Positions 24,807-33,043 of a DNA stretch of 64,000 bases are shown here, one piece after another (positions within the stretch are counted from its first letter, which is position 1; every line of letters starts with the position of its first letter). Origin of the DNA: JAFAMB01 sp963775805 (GTDB lineage: Bacteria > Verrucomicrobiota > Verrucomicrobiia > Chthoniobacterales > JAFAMB01); assembly GCA_963775805.1 (NCBI GenBank), contig CAVZKG010000001.1:1116001-1180000 (forward strand), given 5' to 3'. The translations under genes were made by a program, and so were the position numbers. Under the pieces are notes generated by a model. That model was not told where the DNA came from. It saw nothing but the letters and a program-made list of their open reading frames with translations, and searched no databases.

Positions 24807-25229
24807 TCACTTGTATCCGTACACCATCGCCCAGTTTGTCCGGTCCTTGGGTGAATTCGCGACCTCCACAATAATATAATAAGTTCCGGTCGCCGGAGGT
24901 GAAACTCGTACCGCCGCAAACCGTCCCTTTTGCCAAGAATCATCCTCGGTCAGTTTTCCCTTACTGTCGTAGAGGTGGATGCTGACGTGGGCACCTTCGA
25001 CATCCGTGGCCATACAAAACCAATAGTCGTTTCCCTTGAACAAGGTATGCGGGATCGCTTTCTGCTCGTGCACACCGAGATCACCTCCCCATTGATCATC
25101 ACGCACGATGTACCCCTGTTTGACATACGGATCCATCGTTTGAATGGCATTCGCGATTGCGTCGTCAAGGGATGCGTGAGCCGGAACCAGAAGCGCACAG
25201 AAGCTTAAGAGAATTAAAAGTTTTCTCAC
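24807..25229 (-). CDS. Small exported protein of unknown function (beta-sandwich, PPC-like)
   Basis: This 140-aa protein has a signal peptide (MRKLLILLSFCALLVPAHAS). The mature part includes GRFAAVRVSPPATGTYYIIV, which is reminiscent of bacterial pre-peptidase C-terminal (PPC) beta-sandwich modules that decorate secreted proteins, but here it is alone. The start is GTG. It lies 12 bp downstream of another exported protein gene on the same strand, so they are probably cotranscribed and work in the periplasm. I do not recognise a specific family. Confidence 0.7.
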   Translation of the reverse strand: MRKLLILLSFCALLVPAHASLDDAIANAIQTMDPYVKQGYIVRDDQWGGDLGVHEQKAIPHTLFKGNDYWFCMATDVEGAHVSIHLYDSKGKLTEDDSWQKGRFAAVRVSPPATGTYYIIVEVANSPKDRTNWAMVYGYK

Positions 25230-25241
25230 AAAATTCGTCCG

Positions 25242-26039
25242 TTAAGCCCGGGCGCCGATCGCCTTTACCATTTCCCCTGTGATCTCGTTGATCTTCCTCA
25301 CAGATTCCGGGGTGATCTTCTGATTGATGAGCGGCGAAATCTCATCGAGCCCTTTTTGTATCCGACTGACGAGGTGATTGGTTCTCAGGCGTGGCGGCAT
25401 GCCGGCAATGCGTTCCTGGAAATATCGGAGCAAATCAGGTTGATTCAGCAAGTCAGCGCCATCCGGTGAATAACTCTTCTGCACTACTGCTGTCAGAACT
25501 TCGGTGCCTCGCAACCAACCGCCAAGGCTCACCAGATGCGCAAGCTGGTCATCCTTGAGTTGGATCATAGCGTTCTTCACGTCGGTCAGGGCTCCGTCCA
25601 GTTCCTGGCGAACTGTCACCCAATCGCCAGCGTCAGCTTTCGTCACGATCGAATTTGTTCGGCTCAGGACCGTCGACTCCACCCCGATCGCTCGGGCAAG
25701 CTCCAATACGTCACGACCAATTTGCTTGACCCGTTCCTTGTCAGCGGCCTCTACAGCAACAAAACCTTCCGCAACAACAGACCCTAGCAGCAGCGCGATC
25801 TGGGCGCGTTCGCCGCTATTCCGAATAACCGGATTCCGGAGTTGCTCCTGCCAATTGGGGGATCCCAACTTATCCAGGACATTGAAAACCTCGCTCGGCA
25901 GCGGGACAACGATCTCGTCGAGTTGCGTCGCCGGAAACTTCGTTAGATCAATGTGACTTGGAGGCGACGCGCAAAAGCCGGTACCATCCGAGAAAAACAG
26001 CGTCGCGAACGAAACGACGCATACCATATTTTTTAACAT
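25242..26039 (-). CDS. Exported helical protein of unknown function
   Basis: This 265-aa protein starts at ATG with an N-terminal signal sequence (MLKNMVCVVSFATLFFSDGTGFCA). The mature part is mostly helical, with RQELDGALTDVKNAMIQLKD and QKGLDEISPLINQKITPESV segments. There is no catalytic motif that I recognise. It is followed after 12 bp by the small exported GTG-start gene, forming a two-gene operon. It is divergent from the heptose kinase gene with a 146-bp intergenic region that should hold both promoters. Confidence 0.72.
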   Translation of the reverse strand: MLKNMVCVVSFATLFFSDGTGFCASPPSHIDLTKFPATQLDEIVVPLPSEVFNVLDKLGSPNWQEQLRNPVIRNSGERAQIALLLGSVVAEGFVAVEAADKERVKQIGRDVLELARAIGVESTVLSRTNSIVTKADAGDWVTVRQELDGALTDVKNAMIQLKDDQLAHLVSLGGWLRGTEVLTAVVQKSYSPDGADLLNQPDLLRYFQERIAGMPPRLRTNHLVSRIQKGLDEISPLINQKITPESVRKINEITGEMVKAIGARA

Positions 26040-26185
26040 TCAAACGCTCTCCATATCCAACTAGCCGGTAATCGCCATTTTTTTCCAAAATATTGACTGG
26101 AAATTCCGCAGACTAACGGCCGGGCAATCCTAAGAGGAGTTTTTTCTTTGAGCAAACGCAGTTTACGCATAAGGCTTGAGACAGA

Positions 26186-27193
26186 ATGAAGCTCGAACGA
26201 GTCGAAGAATTGCTCCACCAAATTTCGAGCAAGCGAGTCCTGGTGATCGGTGACCTCATGCTCGACGAATTCGTCTGGGGCAGAGTCTCAAGGATCTCGC
26301 CGGAAGCACCGGTCCCGGTCGTGGAAGTCATCCGAGAATCTTACTATCCCGGCGGAGCTGCCAATGTGGCCCGGAACGTCCGGGAGTTTACCCCGTCGGT
26401 CTTCGTCATGGGATTGCTTGGAAAGGATTCCCATGGTGAAAAACTCAAGAAACTCCTGGGCGAGAATGGGATCGGTCTCGACGGACTGCAGGAAGAAACC
26501 TCTTTTCAGACGATTGTCAAAACCCGCATCATCGCCCGCCAACAGCAAGTCGTCCGCGTTGATCGCGAACGGCCGCAGCCTCTTACCGACGAAGCTCAGG
26601 CTGAATGCATCGAGAAAGTTCGGGCTCTTCTCCCGCACCTGGACGCCATTATCTTTGAAGATTACGGGAAAGGGCTCCTCCAGCAGACATTCGTGGACAA
26701 TGTCGCTTCATTGGCGAAGGGCGCAGGCAAGTTAGTGACAGCGGATCCAAATCCTCAAAACCATTTAATCTGGCGAGGAACCACAGCCGTGAAACCGAAT
26801 CGTATCGAGGCGTTTGCGGCCGCTAAACACCCCTGGCGCGAGCCGGAACCTAATCCGCTGAGGGACGAGCATTTGCTTAGCGTGGGCGCTGAGTTGCTAA
26901 GAGTCTGGAGCCCGGACTTGCTGCTGATCACTCTCGGGGAACAGGGGATGATTCTTTTTGATCAGCAAAATCCTCCCTTCCATATTCCTTCGCGCGCTCG
27001 TGAGGTTTACGACCTGTCCGGCGCCGGCGACACAGCGATCGCATTGTTCACACTTGCTCTGGCAGCAGGCGCCTCCCCTTTGGAAGCAGCGGAAATGTCA
27101 AACCACGCCAGCAGCGTCGTCGTGGGCAAGCTCGGCACTGCAACGCTCACACCGCATGAGCTCCTCGAAAACTTCCGTCAAACCGATGGATAG
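26186..27193 (+). CDS. rfaE1: D-glycero-beta-D-manno-heptose-7-phosphate kinase (HldE N-terminal domain type)
   Basis: This 335-aa PfkB-family sugar kinase contains VIGDLMLDEFVWG, PGGAANVARN and the catalytic/anion-hole motif LSGAGDTAIALF. It matches the kinase half of HldE (RfaE domain I) and lacks the cytidylyltransferase-like domain II, so it is the monofunctional form. The product is heptose 1,7-bisphosphate for the LPS inner core. The 3' end overlaps the next gene, gmhB, by 8 bp. Together they make two successive steps of the ADP-heptose pathway. Confidence 0.94.
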   Translation: MKLERVEELLHQISSKRVLVIGDLMLDEFVWGRVSRISPEAPVPVVEVIRESYYPGGAANVARNVREFTPSVFVMGLLGKDSHGEKLKKLLGENGIGLDGLQEETSFQTIVKTRIIARQQQVVRVDRERPQPLTDEAQAECIEKVRALLPHLDAIIFEDYGKGLLQQTFVDNVASLAKGAGKLVTADPNPQNHLIWRGTTAVKPNRIEAFAAAKHPWREPEPNPLRDEHLLSVGAELLRVWSPDLLLITLGEQGMILFDQQNPPFHIPSRAREVYDLSGAGDTAIALFTLALAAGASPLEAAEMSNHASSVVVGKLGTATLTPHELLENFRQTDG

Positions 27194-27728
27194 CCGCCAG
27201 CAAGGAGCTCGGAAGGCTGTTTTTTTCGATCGCGATGGGACACTGATGAAGGATGTCGGATACTGTTCCGATCCGGCGGATGTGGAGCTTCTCGAGGGAG
27301 TTGCGGAACTGCTTCCGGCGCTAAAAAACGCTGGATTCAGATTGGTAATTATTACCAACCAAAGCGGAATCGGGCGCGGTTATTTCTCCGAAGCGAACTT
27401 CCGCGAAGTGCAAAGAGAATTGGATAATCAGATCGGACTCGGGGTAATTGACGCGACCTATTATTGCCCGGAGCGACCGGATGCCGCGACCAACCGGCGA
27501 AAACCGGGACCGGGTATGTTGCTGGAGGCGGCGAGAGACTTGGCTCTGAACCTCACCGAGAGCTACATGGTCGGCGACAAAGCAATCGATGCCGAGGCCG
27601 GTCATCGGGCTGGTGTAAAAGCGACGATTCTTCTACAGCCGGACAACTCCCTGTCTGAATCGGCGGTGCACGCGACGGTAATCGCGAAGAACTTTCGCGA
27701 AGTGATCGAATTCATCCTCAAAGGTTGA
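27186..27728 (+). CDS. gmhB: D-glycero-D-manno-heptose-1,7-bisphosphate 7-phosphatase (GmhB-like)
   Basis: This 180-aa HAD phosphatase has motif I FFDRDGTLMKD, IITNQSGIGRGYF for motif II, lysine in RRKPGPGML for motif III, and VGDKAIDAEAGHRAG for motif IV. The ATG at 27,186 overlaps the kinase gene stop region by 8 bp; a longer frame upstream is antisense-like to the kinase reading and is rejected. In many GmhB proteins the segment after YYCPE carries the zinc-binding cysteines CxC before RKP; here it reads RPDAATNRRKP, so the zinc site appears lost. Confidence 0.9.
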   Translation: MDSRQQGARKAVFFDRDGTLMKDVGYCSDPADVELLEGVAELLPALKNAGFRLVIITNQSGIGRGYFSEANFREVQRELDNQIGLGVIDATYYCPERPDAATNRRKPGPGMLLEAARDLALNLTESYMVGDKAIDAEAGHRAGVKATILLQPDNSLSESAVHATVIAKNFREVIEFILKG

Positions 27729-27765
27729 TTCGCAGGCAGGTTCGGCAATAACACTTAGTGACGCG

Positions 27766-28503
27766 ATGAGCAAAGTGGTCGGTATTATTCCTGCCCGTTG
27801 GGCATCAACTCGGTTTCCAGGCAAGGCGCTCCACGGTATTGCCGGCAAACCGCTGGTCCGTCACGTCTGGGAGCGATGCGTAGAGGCCGGATGCTTCGAC
27901 CAGATTGTGATCGCGACGGACGACATGCGGATCGCGGAAGCCTCATTCAATTTTGGCGCCGAGGTGGCTGTCACCGCTGCCGATCATCCAAGTGGAACCG
28001 ACCGGATCGCAGAGGTTGCCAGGAAATTGAAAAAAGCTTCCATCATTGTGAACGTCCAAGGCGATGAGCCGTTGCTTAATCCGCTATTGCTTCAGGAATT
28101 GGTTCAGCAAATGAAGGAAAACCCTGGGATCCCAATCGTCACGGCGGCGACACGCATCTCTCCGGAAGAATCTCAAAATGAAAATAACGTGAAGGTCGTG
28201 ATCGACCACAAAGGAAATGCGCTCTATTTTTCCCGGAGTTGCGTTCCATTTCGCCGTGGCGAGAGCGATGTCGTAACCTACAAACACTTAGGTATTTACG
28301 GCTACAGACGGAAAGCTTTGCTCGATTTCGTAAAACTCTCACCAGGCGGTCTTGAGAAGGCCGAACAGCTCGAACAGTTGCGCGCTTTGGAAAATGGCCT
28401 GAAGATTCGCGTCGTTATTTCTGAAACGAATTCGGTCGGGGTCGATACCCCCGAAGATGCAGCCGAGGCCGAACGGCTTATTTTGAGCAGGAGAAACGGG
28501 TGA
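27766..28503 (+). CDS. kdsB: CMP-Kdo synthetase (3-deoxy-manno-octulosonate cytidylyltransferase)
   Basis: This 245-aa nucleotidyltransferase contains IPARWASTRFPGKAL at the N-terminus, the conserved IVNVQGDEPLLNP and the C-terminal SVGVDTPEDAAEAE. It activates Kdo with CTP for transfer to lipid A in the cytosol. The stop overlaps the GTG start of pyrG in GTGA. This directly links the CTP-consuming enzyme to CTP synthase. The gene lies downstream of the heptose genes with a 37-bp gap, so this is one LPS-precursor operon. Confidence 0.96.
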   Translation: MSKVVGIIPARWASTRFPGKALHGIAGKPLVRHVWERCVEAGCFDQIVIATDDMRIAEASFNFGAEVAVTAADHPSGTDRIAEVARKLKKASIIVNVQGDEPLLNPLLLQELVQQMKENPGIPIVTAATRISPEESQNENNVKVVIDHKGNALYFSRSCVPFRRGESDVVTYKHLGIYGYRRKALLDFVKLSPGGLEKAEQLEQLRALENGLKIRVVISETNSVGVDTPEDAAEAERLILSRRNG

Positions 28504-30101
28504 AATACATCTTTGTCACAGGTGGGGTAGTTAGTTCACTGGGAAAAGGGCTCGCCGCTGCGGCTCTTGGAACCTTGCTCGAACACAGAGGCCTACGGGT
28601 GATCATGCAGAAGCTTGATCCATATCTAAACGTCGATCCTGGAACGATGAGCCCATTCCAGCACGGCGAAGTGTATGTGTTGAGCGACGGTGCAGAAACA
28701 GATCTGGACCTTGGCCACTACGAACGATTTACGAGCTGCGTCCTGACACGATCAAACAATGTGACGAGCGGCCAGGTTTACGAAACCGTTCTGGCAAAAG
28801 AGCGCCGAGGAGATTACCTGGGCAAAACCGTGCAGGTGATTCCACACGTCACCGACGAGATCAAAGGCCGCGTGCAACGTCTCGCGAAAGAACAAACCGG
28901 CGATGTCATCATCACGGAAATCGGCGGAACAACCGGCGACATTGAAGGACTACCCTTCCTCGAAGCAATCAGGCAGTTCCAGCTCGAGGTCGGTCCCGAA
29001 AATGTCGTGATCATGCATGTCACGCTCATTCCCTACCTCAAAGCAGCGGGCGAACTCAAAACCAAGCCGACTCAGCAAAGCATCGCAAAACTTCGCGAAA
29101 TTGGTCTGCAACCACACGTCCTGCTCTGCAGGACCGAAAAACCGCTCGACCTGGAGATCAGGCAAAAGCTTGCACTGTTTTCTAACGTGCCCCTCCATGC
29201 GGTTGTTGAAGTGCGCGACGTCGATCATACGATCTACGAATTGCCTCTCACTCTTCAGGATGAAAAACTGGACGATACAGTCTGCCGTTTGCTCCGTCTC
29301 GAGACCCCTGCCGCGCAGATGACGGAGTGGCGCCGTTTCGTCCAACGGGTGATCGCTCCTCGTAAAAATCTCAAAGTCGCCGTCGTGGGAAAATATATCG
29401 ACCTGCAAGATGCTTACAAAAGCATCTACGAGTCGCTGACACACGCCGGTGCCGCGAACGATTGCGGAATCGAGATCGTTCGCATCGACGCCGAGAACCT
29501 CGAAGGCGCTGAGCCGGCTAAATCTCTGGGTACCGTCGCCGGCGTAATTGTTCCGGGTGGGTTCGGTGACCGCGGTGTCGAAGGAAAGATTGCTGCGTGT
29601 CGGTACGCAAGAGAGCGGCGCATTCCTTACCTTGGGCTTTGCCTCGGGATGCAGGTCGCGACGATCGAATTTGCACGCAATGTCTGCGGGTTTAAAGGCG
29701 CGAACAGCACTGAGTTCGACGAACACACGCCTCACCCTGTGATCTGTTTACTCGAGGATCAAAAAGAGGTCCGGATGAAAGGCGCATCGATGCGCCTTGG
29801 AATTTGGCCGACGACCATTCTTCCCGGAACGCTTGCCGAGAAAACTTACGGCGCCAAGCAGATCGTCGAACGACACCGCCACCGATACGAGTTCAACCTC
29901 AACTACAAACAGGAAATGGAAGAACGAGGATTCATGATTTCCGGCACGTCACCGGATGAAAAACTCGTTGAACTCGTCGAGCTGCGAGATCACCCCTGGT
30001 TTCTAGCATGCCAGTATCATCCGGAGTTCCTGTCGAAGCCAAATGCTCCGCACCCGTTGTTTCGGGGATTCATTGCAGCTTGTCTTGCCAGTTCGGAATA
30101 G
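28500..30101 (+). CDS. pyrG: CTP synthase
   Basis: This 533-aa enzyme has an N-terminal amidoligase domain with GGVVSSLGKGLAAA and a C-terminal class I glutaminase domain with the catalytic cysteine in LGLCLGMQVATIEFA and the H-x-E pair in CQYHPEF. It makes CTP from UTP with glutamine as nitrogen donor. The start is GTG, overlapping kdsB by 4 bp. The order kdsB-pyrG is conserved in several Gram-negative groups. It is the last gene of the operon, followed by a 338-bp gap with repeats. Confidence 0.98.
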   Translation: MKYIFVTGGVVSSLGKGLAAAALGTLLEHRGLRVIMQKLDPYLNVDPGTMSPFQHGEVYVLSDGAETDLDLGHYERFTSCVLTRSNNVTSGQVYETVLAKERRGDYLGKTVQVIPHVTDEIKGRVQRLAKEQTGDVIITEIGGTTGDIEGLPFLEAIRQFQLEVGPENVVIMHVTLIPYLKAAGELKTKPTQQSIAKLREIGLQPHVLLCRTEKPLDLEIRQKLALFSNVPLHAVVEVRDVDHTIYELPLTLQDEKLDDTVCRLLRLETPAAQMTEWRRFVQRVIAPRKNLKVAVVGKYIDLQDAYKSIYESLTHAGAANDCGIEIVRIDAENLEGAEPAKSLGTVAGVIVPGGFGDRGVEGKIAACRYARERRIPYLGLCLGMQVATIEFARNVCGFKGANSTEFDEHTPHPVICLLEDQKEVRMKGASMRLGIWPTTILPGTLAEKTYGAKQIVERHRHRYEFNLNYKQEMEERGFMISGTSPDEKLVELVELRDHPWFLACQYHPEFLSKPNAPHPLFRGFIAACLASSE

Positions 30102-30439
30102 CGCCGTTTCCTGGCCAATACTCCCCCTCCGCAGCGAGCCGTTCTACTTTGAATTCTAGACGTTCTGGCGTTTTCTCAGCGTCCAGGTCCAAGAAGCAGG
30201 GTTAAACGCGATATCGCCCCAGTCCGAACACCGCGCCTCAAAAAAATCCGAAACCCTGTGCCGCAATGGTTGGAATTCTTGTTTTTCTGCGAGGATTTTG
30301 AGGTCGGCTCAGACCTAATGCCAATCTAACCAGGTATTCGCCGACACGCCGAAACCGCATCCATTTGGTTGCGGCTAATCGCCGCGCTGTGACCTCTGCG
30401 CCTTGTGGTGAATCCGCTCCTCCGTGCGCTCAACACTCC
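30102..30439. repeat. Gap after pyrG with dispersed repeats
   Basis: There is no supported gene. The segment includes AAACGCGATATCG..CCAGTCCG followed by AAAAAAATCCGAAACCCTG, the reverse orientation of the sequence after pyrF. It also holds CTGTGACCTCTGCGCCTTGT running to GGTGAA at 30,387-30,412, a reverse copy of the TTCACCACAAAGGCGCAGAG repeat. Confidence 0.6.
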
Positions 30440-31171
30440 TCAATGCAGATGGCGTAGCTTTAACCTGGGTTCCAACTCGGCTGACGTTTTAAACCAAATT
30501 TTCTTCCCCTCAATAGTCGCGCCACGGCGACGGAAATACTTACCAAGTTCCGGGGTGTAATATCCCCACGATTCCGGGTTCAATTCGAAATAGATTTCAC
30601 CGGTGTTGGTGAGAAGATTCTTTGTGACGTCGTCCAGAAAGAACTCCCATTCTTTAACCCCCCAGACCTGATCCGATCCGTGCGAATTAAAGCAAACGGC
30701 AAACCCTGTCAGGAGATCGAAGCGCACTCCAAGATCTGGGAGTGGCTGGAATGGTTCGATACGCCAGACTCGGCGCGGAATTTGCATCAGCTCAAACATC
30801 TCGGCGTACATCGGAGGCCAATCCAAATCGAGGCCCATCGGTGCATGACCCAAATGCTTGCAGACAAACAAAAAATACCCGGCTCCACTGCCAATATCGA
30901 GAACTCTCAAAGGAGGCCGCCGGTCAAGATGCAGCGCCCGCGCCTGTTTGGTCGCGAGGTCCAGCCGATGCCCGGCGTCAACGTATTTTGGCCAACCTTT
31001 TTTATCCTCCGGGTTTTCGTATTTTGCCCGAATCTGAGCGAACCCTTTCGATTCAAGCTCGCGAACCATCGCGGCCACACTCAGGGGTCTGCGCCAGCGG
31101 TAGTAAGCGTCGAGGAAACTCTTCCAAGCCTCCCCGGTGCGAAGCTTATCGATTTTGCGAGTTAGCTCCAC
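30440..31171 (-). CDS. Class I SAM-dependent methyltransferase
   Basis: This 243-aa protein has the SAM-binding motif I VLDIGSGAGYFLFVCKHLG near residue 90, an acidic residue at the end of beta-2 (MGLDLD), and a Rossmann-type C-terminal part. The product is cytosolic and its substrate unknown. It starts with GTG 6 bp after the khpA stop and is the last gene of the ffh-rpsP-khpA operon. In many bacteria rimM and trmD follow rpsP; here this unrelated methyltransferase occupies the place, so an RNA or ribosomal target is possible but not shown. Confidence 0.82.
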   Translation of the reverse strand: MELTRKIDKLRTGEAWKSFLDAYYRWRRPLSVAAMVRELESKGFAQIRAKYENPEDKKGWPKYVDAGHRLDLATKQARALHLDRRPPLRVLDIGSGAGYFLFVCKHLGHAPMGLDLDWPPMYAEMFELMQIPRRVWRIEPFQPLPDLGVRFDLLTGFAVCFNSHGSDQVWGVKEWEFFLDDVTKNLLTNTGEIYFELNPESWGYYTPELGKYFRRRGATIEGKKIWFKTSAELEPRLKLRHLH

Positions 31172-31177
31172 AGTCGA

Positions 31178-31408
31178 TTACTCAACGATCTGGAGGAAGA
31201 CTTGCTGCTTGGTCCGGGATGCCGCCGCGTTCAGGAGATTTCGCACGGCGGTAATGGTGTGTCCATTGCGTCCGATCACTTTCCCGACATCGCTCTTGCG
31301 CATCTCGACCTTGAAAATCAGTTTCGGACCCTGCTCGACCCTTGTTACCAGCACTTCTTCGGGCGCTTCAACCAATTGCTTGATAACAAACTCGAGAAAG
31401 GTCTCCAC
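31178..31408 (-). CDS. khpA: KH-domain RNA-binding protein KhpA
   Basis: This 76-aa single type II KH domain has the GxxG loop in GKVIGRNGHTITAVRNLL. It is the size of KhpA and occupies the conserved place next to rpsP. KhpA usually pairs with KhpB/Jag and binds RNA in the cytosol. The start is GTG at 31,408, 9 bp after the rpsP stop. The preceding EMRKSDVGKVIG is the family core. Confidence 0.93.
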   Translation of the reverse strand: METFLEFVIKQLVEAPEEVLVTRVEQGPKLIFKVEMRKSDVGKVIGRNGHTITAVRNLLNAAASRTKQQVFLQIVE

Positions 31409-31417
31409 GGGAAATGA

Positions 31418-31678
31418 TTAGGCCGGCGCGACCGGCGCTTTCTTCCGGGCCTTCAAAATCATGCTCGCGACAGTCGAACTGGGTTGTGCCCCGTTCTTTA
31501 CCCAATAGTCCACACGACCGAGGTCCAATTTGAAATTTTCACCGGTCAGGTTCGGATCGTAGTTACCGATCGCCTCAATAAATTTTCCGTCGCGCGGACT
31601 ACGCTTGTCCGCCACCACAACTCGATAGAAAGAACGGTTCTTGGTTCCCTCTCTACGCAATCTAATCGAAACAGCCAT
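31418..31678 (-). CDS. rpsP: 30S ribosomal protein S16
   Basis: This 86-aa protein starts at MAVSIRLRREGTKNRSFYRV, the S16 N-terminal signature, and contains VVADKRSPRDGKFIEAIGNY. The longer frame with 15 extra codons upstream is not used because S16 starts at this methionine. It lies between ffh and khpA on the minus strand, as in many genomes. The C-terminal tail is short and basic (KARKKAPVAPA). Confidence 0.97.
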   Translation of the reverse strand: MAVSIRLRREGTKNRSFYRVVVADKRSPRDGKFIEAIGNYDPNLTGENFKLDLGRVDYWVKNGAQPSSTVASMILKARKKAPVAPA

Positions 31679-31712
31679 AATAAACTCAAGAGCCTGTGGC
31701 TCTCTATCATCC

Positions 31713-33041
31713 TTACATTCCATTCGCTCCGGCCCGCGGGACTCGAGCCAGCATCTTCTTCATTTTTCCCGCGTTCTTCATCAGCTTGCGCATCTGGCCA
31801 AACCGCTGAAGCAACGTGTTCACCTCGGTGACAGAAGTCCCGCTGCCGCGCGCGATCCGCTGCCTCCTCCTGGCATTCAGGATATCCGGGGTCCTTCTCT
31901 CGCCCGGCGTCATGGAAAGCACGATCGCTTCGATTCGCTTTAGCTGTTTCTCGTCAACCGAAAAGCCTTTCATATTACCCATCCCTGGCAACATGCCAAG
32001 GATATTTTCCAGAGGGCCCATCCGGCGCAGCATTTTGAATTGCGAAAGGAAATCGTCGAAATCGAAGTTCGCCGTCCGCATCTTCTTTTCGAGTCGCGCC
32101 GCTTCTTCCTCGTCAATCGATTCCGCCGCGCGCTCAACCAGGCTGACCACATCGCCCATCCCGAGAATTCGGCCTGCCAACCGATCCGGATAAAAAGGCT
32201 CGAACTGATCGATCTTTTCGCCGACACCGGCAAACTTGATTGGTCGCTGGGTGACTTCCCGCATCGACAACGCCGCGCCACCTCGGGCATCGCCATCAAG
32301 CTTTGTCAGAATCAGACCCGTCAGGCCAAGCGCTTCATGGAAATGCGTCGCGACATTGACTGCCTGTTGCCCGGTGGCAGCATCGCAGACTAGAAGAATC
32401 TCCTGGGGCTGCAACACGTCCCGAAGACGCTTGAGTTCATCCACTAACGTTTCATCGATCTCAAGGCGGCCGGCCGTGTCAAAAATCTGGACGTTACCCG
32501 ATTCGGACTCCGCCCAACTCAACGCTTCGCGCCCTACCTTCACGACATCCTGTTCGCCGAGTGTTGGCCGATAAACCGGTACGCCAACTTGCGATGCGAG
32601 AGTCGCCAATTGATCGATCGCAGCCGGCCGCTGAAGGTCACATGCGACGAGCAGTGGAGATTTACCCTGCTTCTTAAGATAAAGCGCGAGCTTGGCGGCC
32701 GAGGTGGTCTTGCCCGCTCCATGCAACCCAACCATCATGATCCGGCCTGGTTTATTCAGGTTGAGAGGCGCGTTGTCACCCCCAAGTAGCTGAGTCAGTT
32801 CGTCATAGAAAACTTTGACGATCTGTTGCCCCGGAGTGATCGACCGCAGCACTTCCTGGCCCAAAGCCTTGGTTTTGACTCGGGCGATGAAATCTTTTGC
32901 AACCTTAAAATGGACGTCGGCCTCAAGAAGCGCCAGGCGGACCTGCCGCAGCGCATCGTTTATGTTAGTCTCCGAGATCGCGCCGTGACCGCGGAGATCC
33001 TTAAATATATCCTGAAGTTTGTCAGAAAGTTGTGAAAACAC
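31713..33041 (-). CDS. ffh: Signal recognition particle protein Ffh
   Basis: This 442-aa SRP54-type GTPase has an N domain, a G domain with GLHGAGKTTSAAKL, CDLQRPAAIDQL, IFDTAGRLEIDE and LTKLDGDARGG, and a methionine-rich M domain including LGMLPGMGNMKG and ARRRQRIARGSG. It targets nascent membrane proteins with 4.5S RNA to FtsY; no 4.5S RNA gene was found in the window. The start is GTG at 33,041, two bases after the stop of the polysaccharide deacetylase gene, and rpsP follows 34 bp downstream. Confidence 0.98.
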   Translation of the reverse strand: MFSQLSDKLQDIFKDLRGHGAISETNINDALRQVRLALLEADVHFKVAKDFIARVKTKALGQEVLRSITPGQQIVKVFYDELTQLLGGDNAPLNLNKPGRIMMVGLHGAGKTTSAAKLALYLKKQGKSPLLVACDLQRPAAIDQLATLASQVGVPVYRPTLGEQDVVKVGREALSWAESESGNVQIFDTAGRLEIDETLVDELKRLRDVLQPQEILLVCDAATGQQAVNVATHFHEALGLTGLILTKLDGDARGGAALSMREVTQRPIKFAGVGEKIDQFEPFYPDRLAGRILGMGDVVSLVERAAESIDEEEAARLEKKMRTANFDFDDFLSQFKMLRRMGPLENILGMLPGMGNMKGFSVDEKQLKRIEAIVLSMTPGERRTPDILNARRRQRIARGSGTSVTEVNTLLQRFGQMRKLMKNAGKMKKMLARVPRAGANGM

Positions 33042-33043
33042 GG

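Noticed and set aside
28950..29735. 261-codon minus-strand frame
   Set aside because: Antisense to pyrG.
31713..33041. 4.5S RNA (ffs) next to ffh
   Set aside because: No matching GGAA-tetraloop hairpin was recognised near the gene.
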